A stretch of DNA of 17,784 nucleotides from Streptosporangiaceae bacterium (GTDB lineage: Bacteria; Actinomycetota; Actinomycetes; Streptosporangiales; Streptosporangiaceae), in the NCBI GenBank assembly GCA_030041195.1, contig JASHOI010000527.1, positions 1 through 17,784 of the forward strand, given 5' to 3'. Position numbers and translations under genes: made by a program. Of this stretch, positions 14,489 through 17,784 are shown in pieces; the stretch's first letter is position 1, and each line of letters opens with the position of its first letter. Below the pieces are notes generated by a model, which made no database searches, was not told the origin of the DNA, and worked only from the letters and a program-made list of their open reading frames with translations.

Positions 14489-16342
14489 ACAATCGAATCC
14501 AATTCACCGAGCGCGCTCTCGGGGCCGGCGGCCGAGGGCGTTTCCGGGGCCGCGCTGACCGTCAGCGACCTGCGGGTGGCGGTGCGGGCCGGCGAGATCC
14601 TCCGTGGCGTGTCGCTGGAGCTGCGCGCCGGTGAGGTGCTCGGCCTGGTCGGTGAGTCCGGCAGCGGCAAGAGCACGCTGGCGATGGCGCTGCTGGGACA
14701 TGTCCGCCGCGGCGTGCGCTTCTCCGGCGGCGAGGTGCTGTTTGAGGGCCAGAACCTGGCGGCGGCGCCGCCGGCGACGCTGCGGGCGATACGCGGGCGC
14801 CGCATCGCCTACATCCCCCAGGACCCCGCCGCCGCGCTCGATCCCGCGATGTCGGTCGGCGACCACATCCGCGAGACACTGGCCGCGCACCATACCGGCT
14901 CCGGGCGAAACGAGGAGCGGGTAACCGAACTGCTGGAACGCGTCCGCCTGCCAGTTTCGGCGGAGTTCAGCAACCGGTACCCGCACCAGCTCTCCGGCGG
15001 GCAGCAGCAGCGCATAGCGATCGTGCTCGCGTTCACGTGCGATCCCGCGGTGATCGTCTGCGACGAGCCGACCACGGGCCTGGACGGCGCGACCCAGGCG
15101 CAGGTGCTCGGGATGCTGCGCGACCTGTCCGCCGAGCAGGGCGCAGCCACGCTCTACGTCAGCCACGACCTTGCGGTCGTCTCCTGGCTCGCGGACCGGG
15201 TAGCGGTGATGTACGCGGGCGAGATCGTTGAGCTCGGCACCCGGGAACAGGTCTTCGGTGATCCCCGGCATCCGTACACGCGGCGGCTGCTCAGGGCCAC
15301 ACCCCGGCTGAAGGCGGCCACGCTCCCGGTCGGCATCCCCGGCGGGGCCCCGCCGCCGGGCGCGCGGCCGTCCGGGTGCGCGTTCGCGCCCCGGTGCCTG
15401 ATCGCTGAGGACGACTGCTCCGCGGCCCACCCGCCGTTGCGTGCACTCAGCGCCGGGCACCTGATCCGCTGCATCAAGGACGCGCGGTCCGGTGACCGGC
15501 AGCCCCCGCCAACGGGGCGGCGGGCGGCCGTGTCACCTGACATAGCGCTGGACGTGCGGGGCCTCTCGGCCTCCTACCGGCACCGGTCCGTGCTGCGTGA
15601 CGTCAGCATCCAGGTGCGGCGCGGGCAGGGCCTCGGGCTGGTGGGAGAGTCCGGGTCAGGGAAGACGACACTGGCGCGCTGCCTGGCCGGCCTCCATGCC
15701 GGCTACACCGGCGAGGTGAGCCTGGAGCGGGCGGTTCTGGCTCGCTCGGCCCGGCGGCGCTCGCGGGAACAGCAGCGGGTCGTCCAGTACGTGTTCCAGA
15801 ACCCGTACCTGTCGCTCAACCCGCGGCGGACGGTCGGAAACTCCATCGCCGCCGATATCCGCCTGTTCAAGTCCGCACCGGACGTACCTGGCGAGACGTG
15901 CGCGCTGCTGGAACGCGTGGGACTGCCGACGGCGGCGGCCGACCGGATGCCGAGCGAGTTGTCGGGCGGCGAGCGCCAGCGAGTGGCGATCGCCAGGGCG
16001 CTCGCCGCACATCCCAAGATCTTGATCTGCGACGAGATCACCTCGTCGCTGGACATCTCCGTCCAGGCGGCGATCGTCGGGCTGCTCGCATCGCTGCAGC
16101 AGGACGCGGACCTGACGCTCGTGTTCATCACGCACAACCTGGCGCTGATCCCGGCGATCTGTGATCAGGTGGCCGTGCTCAGCCATGGCGAGCTGGTCGA
16201 GATGGGCAGCCCGGCCAGCATTTTCGCTGCGCCGGCGCATGACCACACGCGTGAGCTCGTGCGGGCAACCGAGGAGCTGGGCGAGGTGACGGCGGAAGAG
16301 TCAGCGCCCCAGCCGGTCACGCCCGGGCCAGCGCCCGGGTGA
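14486..16342 (+). CDS. Fused double ATP-binding protein (DppD-DppF type) of the importer
   Basis: 618 residues from the proposed CTG start, with two ABC ATPase domains in one chain. Domain 1 has Walker A GESGSGKST (56-64), signature LSGGQQQR from 169, Walker B ending Asp193-Glu194 and H-loop His227. It is followed by an oligopeptide-type C-terminal extension with four cysteines (298, 304, 311, 329), the arrangement that in related DppD/OppD proteins is reported to hold an iron-sulfur cluster. Domain 2 has Walker A GESGSGKTT (387-395), signature LSGGERQR from 492, Walker B Asp516-Glu517 and H-loop His550. Starting at GTG 14576 would delete the first beta strand of domain 1 (AALTVSDLRVAV), so the CTG start with its AGGAG is preferred; a base error of ATG to CTG is possible. 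It is the last gene of the operon and powers import through the two permeases. Confidence 0.88.
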   Translation: MTIESNSPSALSGPAAEGVSGAALTVSDLRVAVRAGEILRGVSLELRAGEVLGLVGESGSGKSTLAMALLGHVRRGVRFSGGEVLFEGQNLAAAPPATLRAIRGRRIAYIPQDPAAALDPAMSVGDHIRETLAAHHTGSGRNEERVTELLERVRLPVSAEFSNRYPHQLSGGQQQRIAIVLAFTCDPAVIVCDEPTTGLDGATQAQVLGMLRDLSAEQGAATLYVSHDLAVVSWLADRVAVMYAGEIVELGTREQVFGDPRHPYTRRLLRATPRLKAATLPVGIPGGAPPPGARPSGCAFAPRCLIAEDDCSAAHPPLRALSAGHLIRCIKDARSGDRQPPPTGRRAAVSPDIALDVRGLSASYRHRSVLRDVSIQVRRGQGLGLVGESGSGKTTLARCLAGLHAGYTGEVSLERAVLARSARRRSREQQRVVQYVFQNPYLSLNPRRTVGNSIAADIRLFKSAPDVPGETCALLERVGLPTAAADRMPSELSGGERQRVAIARALAAHPKILICDEITSSLDISVQAAIVGLLASLQQDADLTLVFITHNLALIPAICDQVAVLSHGELVEMGSPASIFAAPAHDHTRELVRATEELGEVTAEESAPQPVTPGPAPG

Positions 16343-16369
16343 GGCCGCGCCGCCCGCCCACTCACCCGG
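16335..16369 (+). terminator. Stem-loop over the ATPase stop codon, possible terminator
   Basis: CCGGGTGAG (16335-16343) pairs perfectly with CTCACCCGG (16361-16369) around a 17-base loop. The stem includes the TGA stop. There is no T run, so it would be an imperfect intrinsic terminator, but it closes the operon just before the next promoter region. Confidence 0.45.
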
Positions 16370-16406
16370 CACATGCATAGATCTTCGCCCCGCATACCTG
16401 GGCATA

Positions 16407-16442
16407 TGTACAGATCATGACTTTATAGGTAGTGTTTATAGG
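16407..16442 (+). promoter_or_regulatory. Candidate SBP3 promoter with direct repeat
   Basis: TGTACA (16407-16412) and TAGTGT (16430-16435) are 17 bases apart in an AT-rich island upstream of SBP3. TTTATAGG occurs twice (16422-16429 and 16435-16442) with a 13-base period, around the -10 box, which looks like a direct-repeat operator. It bears no resemblance to the element shared by SBP1 and SBP2. Confidence 0.35.
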
Positions 16443-16480
16443 AAATCTGTTGTTTACGCGATCGAGAGGACCCGGCAGCC

Positions 16481-17784
16481 ATGCATGAAAGGGCAGGCAT
16501 ACGCCTCGTCCGGCGGCTGGCTGTTCCCGCAGCCGCCACGGTCGTAGCCCTGGTAGCGACGGCGTGCACCAGCGCGTCGACATCCGGCGCGATCGGCAGC
16601 GGCACGGCGGTGAGCGGCCACCCACGGCACGGCGGGACGGTCACGGTTGGCTGGGAAAACGCCACGCCGAACTTCATCTTCCCGCTGGCGCCGGCCACGA
16701 ACACCGACGGCTACAACATAAACCTCACCGAGCAGATGTGGCCCTACCTGGTCTACCCGGGCGACGGGGCCAAGTCGATCGTGAACACCCGGGACAGCCT
16801 GTACTCGTCGATCAGCTACAGCGACGGCGACACGAAGGTCACCATCGACCTCAAGCACTGGAACTGGTCCGACGGCGTCCCGATCACCAGCCGGGACTTC
16901 ACGTTCGTCTACAACCTGCTGAAGGCCAACGTGCCGAACTGGTTCCTCTACACCCCGGGGCTGTTCCCGAGCGACGTGGCGAGCGTGTCCACGCCCGGCC
17001 CGCACACGGTGGTGCTGAACCTGACCCACTCGTACAACCCGACCTTCTACACCGAGGACGTGCTCAGCACGATTCAGCTGCTGCCCCAGCACGCATGGGA
17101 CAAGACCTCGGCCACCGGCAAGGTCGGCAACTACGACGAGACCACGGCCGGAGCCAAGGCCGTGTACAGCTTCCTGCAGCAGCAGGGCGGCGACATGAGC
17201 ACGTTCGCCACCAACCCGCTGTGGAAGGTCGTGGACGGACCGTGGGCGCTGTCGCAGTTCACGGCCAGCACCGGCTACTACACCTACGTCCCCAACAAGC
17301 ACTACTCCGGCCCGGACAAGCCGTACCTATCCAAGATCATCAACGAGCCGTTCACGACCGACACGGCCGAGCTTGACGACCTGCGCTCGGGCAGCAGCCT
17401 CGACGTGGGCAACCTGCCGTTCAACGACCTCAAGCAGGCCGGGGTGCTCAAGTCGGAGGGGTACTCGCTGGCCAGCTTGCAGGTCGCCGGCGTGGCCGAG
17501 ATCATGCCGAACTTCTACAACGCCAGCGTGGGGGCGCTGCTGCGCCAGCTCTACATCCGGCAGGCGCTGGAGGACCTGATCGACCGACCGCAGATCGTCT
17601 CCAAGGTCTACGCCGGTTACGCCGACCCGGGCAACGGGCCGGTTCCGCTGACGGCGAGCGGCCCGTGGGCATCGCCGCTGGAGAAGTCCGGCGGCCCCTA
17701 CCCGTACTCGCCGTCAACGGCCACCGCGCTGCTGAAGGCGCACGGCTGGAAGGTGGCCCCGGGCGGCACGTCCACCTGCCAGCG
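16481..17784 (+). CDS. SBP3: family-5 solute-binding lipoprotein (C-terminus cut by window edge)
   Basis: 434 codons are visible and the frame is open to the right edge. The N-terminus is a Sec-type lipoprotein signal: a basic start (Arg8, Arg11, Arg12), a hydrophobic stretch and the lipobox VATAC with Cys29, without a twin-arginine Tat motif. Family-5 features include GGTVTVGWEN, LTEQMWPYLVYPGDG, LKHWNWSDGVPITSRDFTFVYN, NPLWKVVDGPWAL and RQLYIRQALEDLIDR. The start ATG 16481 is preceded by GAGAGGA at about ten bases; an ATG at 16485 is out of frame. It is only distantly related to SBP1 and SBP2 and probably opens a separate importer operon that continues beyond the window. Its placement next to the SBP2 operon may reflect a cluster of peptide-type importers. 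The substrate is unknown. Confidence 0.92.
   Translation, partial: MHERAGIRLVRRLAVPAAATVVALVATACTSASTSGAIGSGTAVSGHPRHGGTVTVGWENATPNFIFPLAPATNTDGYNINLTEQMWPYLVYPGDGAKSIVNTRDSLYSSISYSDGDTKVTIDLKHWNWSDGVPITSRDFTFVYNLLKANVPNWFLYTPGLFPSDVASVSTPGPHTVVLNLTHSYNPTFYTEDVLSTIQLLPQHAWDKTSATGKVGNYDETTAGAKAVYSFLQQQGGDMSTFATNPLWKVVDGPWALSQFTASTGYYTYVPNKHYSGPDKPYLSKIINEPFTTDTAELDDLRSGSSLDVGNLPFNDLKQAGVLKSEGYSLASLQVAGVAEIMPNFYNASVGALLRQLYIRQALEDLIDRPQIVSKVYAGYADPGNGPVPLTASGPWASPLEKSGGPYPYSPSTATALLKAHGWKVAPGGTSTCQ

Noticed and set aside
1..17784. CRISPR array, tRNA or rRNA genes, transposase or integrase
   Set aside because: No regularly spaced repeats, no tRNA-like cloverleaf with a CCA end, no rRNA signature and no recombinase motif were seen.

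Overview
The window comes from a very GC-rich genome with short AT-rich islands at promoters. The features seen (G/C-ended third positions, Tat-type lipoprotein signals, apparently leaderless genes, a fused two-domain peptide-transporter ATPase) point to a high-GC actinomycete. I cannot name a genus from sequence alone.

Layout, left to right. (1) A minus-strand pair: an LLM flavin monooxygenase of the NtaA/SnaA/DszA type (LLM1, 1432-2802), followed by an APC amino-acid permease that runs off the left edge (1-1392). (2) Divergent from it, a plus-strand operon: an acyl-CoA-dehydrogenase-fold monooxygenase of the DszC type (ACAD1, 2902-4128), a homocysteine S-methyltransferase family protein (HMT1, 4168-5136) and a second LLM monooxygenase (LLM2, 5159-6487). 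(3) A convergent minus-strand gene for a Tat-exported oligopeptide-type solute-binding lipoprotein (SBP1, 6494-8098) with a long repeat-bearing leader and a ~0.6 kb gene-free region. (4) A second ACAD-HMT pair on the minus strand (ACAD2 9673-10887, HMT2 8695-9663). (5) Divergent from ACAD2, a plus-strand operon for a complete Dpp/Opp-type importer: SBP2 (10987-12585), two permeases (12570-13586 and 13583-14473) and a fused double ATPase that appears to use a CTG start (14486-16342). (6) A third, unrelated family-5 binding lipoprotein, SBP3, cut by the right edge (16481-17784).

How it may work together (inference): the set resembles organosulfur-scavenging loci, in which ABC or APC importers bring in a compound, reduced-flavin-dependent DszC-like and DszA/NtaA-like monooxygenases oxidise it and cleave C-S (or C-N) bonds, and a methyltransferase of the homocysteine S-methyltransferase fold handles a methylated sulfur or related group. 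The ACAD-HMT pairing occurs twice in divergent copies, so those two enzymes probably act in sequence. Both HMTs appear to have His in place of the first of the three family zinc Cys ligands, so their chemistry may not be ordinary homocysteine methylation. No flavin reductase and no transcription regulator is encoded here; both would have to lie outside.

The most striking structural points are the near-identical SBP1/SBP2 genes forming a ~1.6 kb inverted repeat around the HMT2-ACAD2 operon, a shared AT-rich promoter element in front of both SBPs, matched leaderless-type promoters in front of both ACADs, and the CTG start of the ATPase gene.
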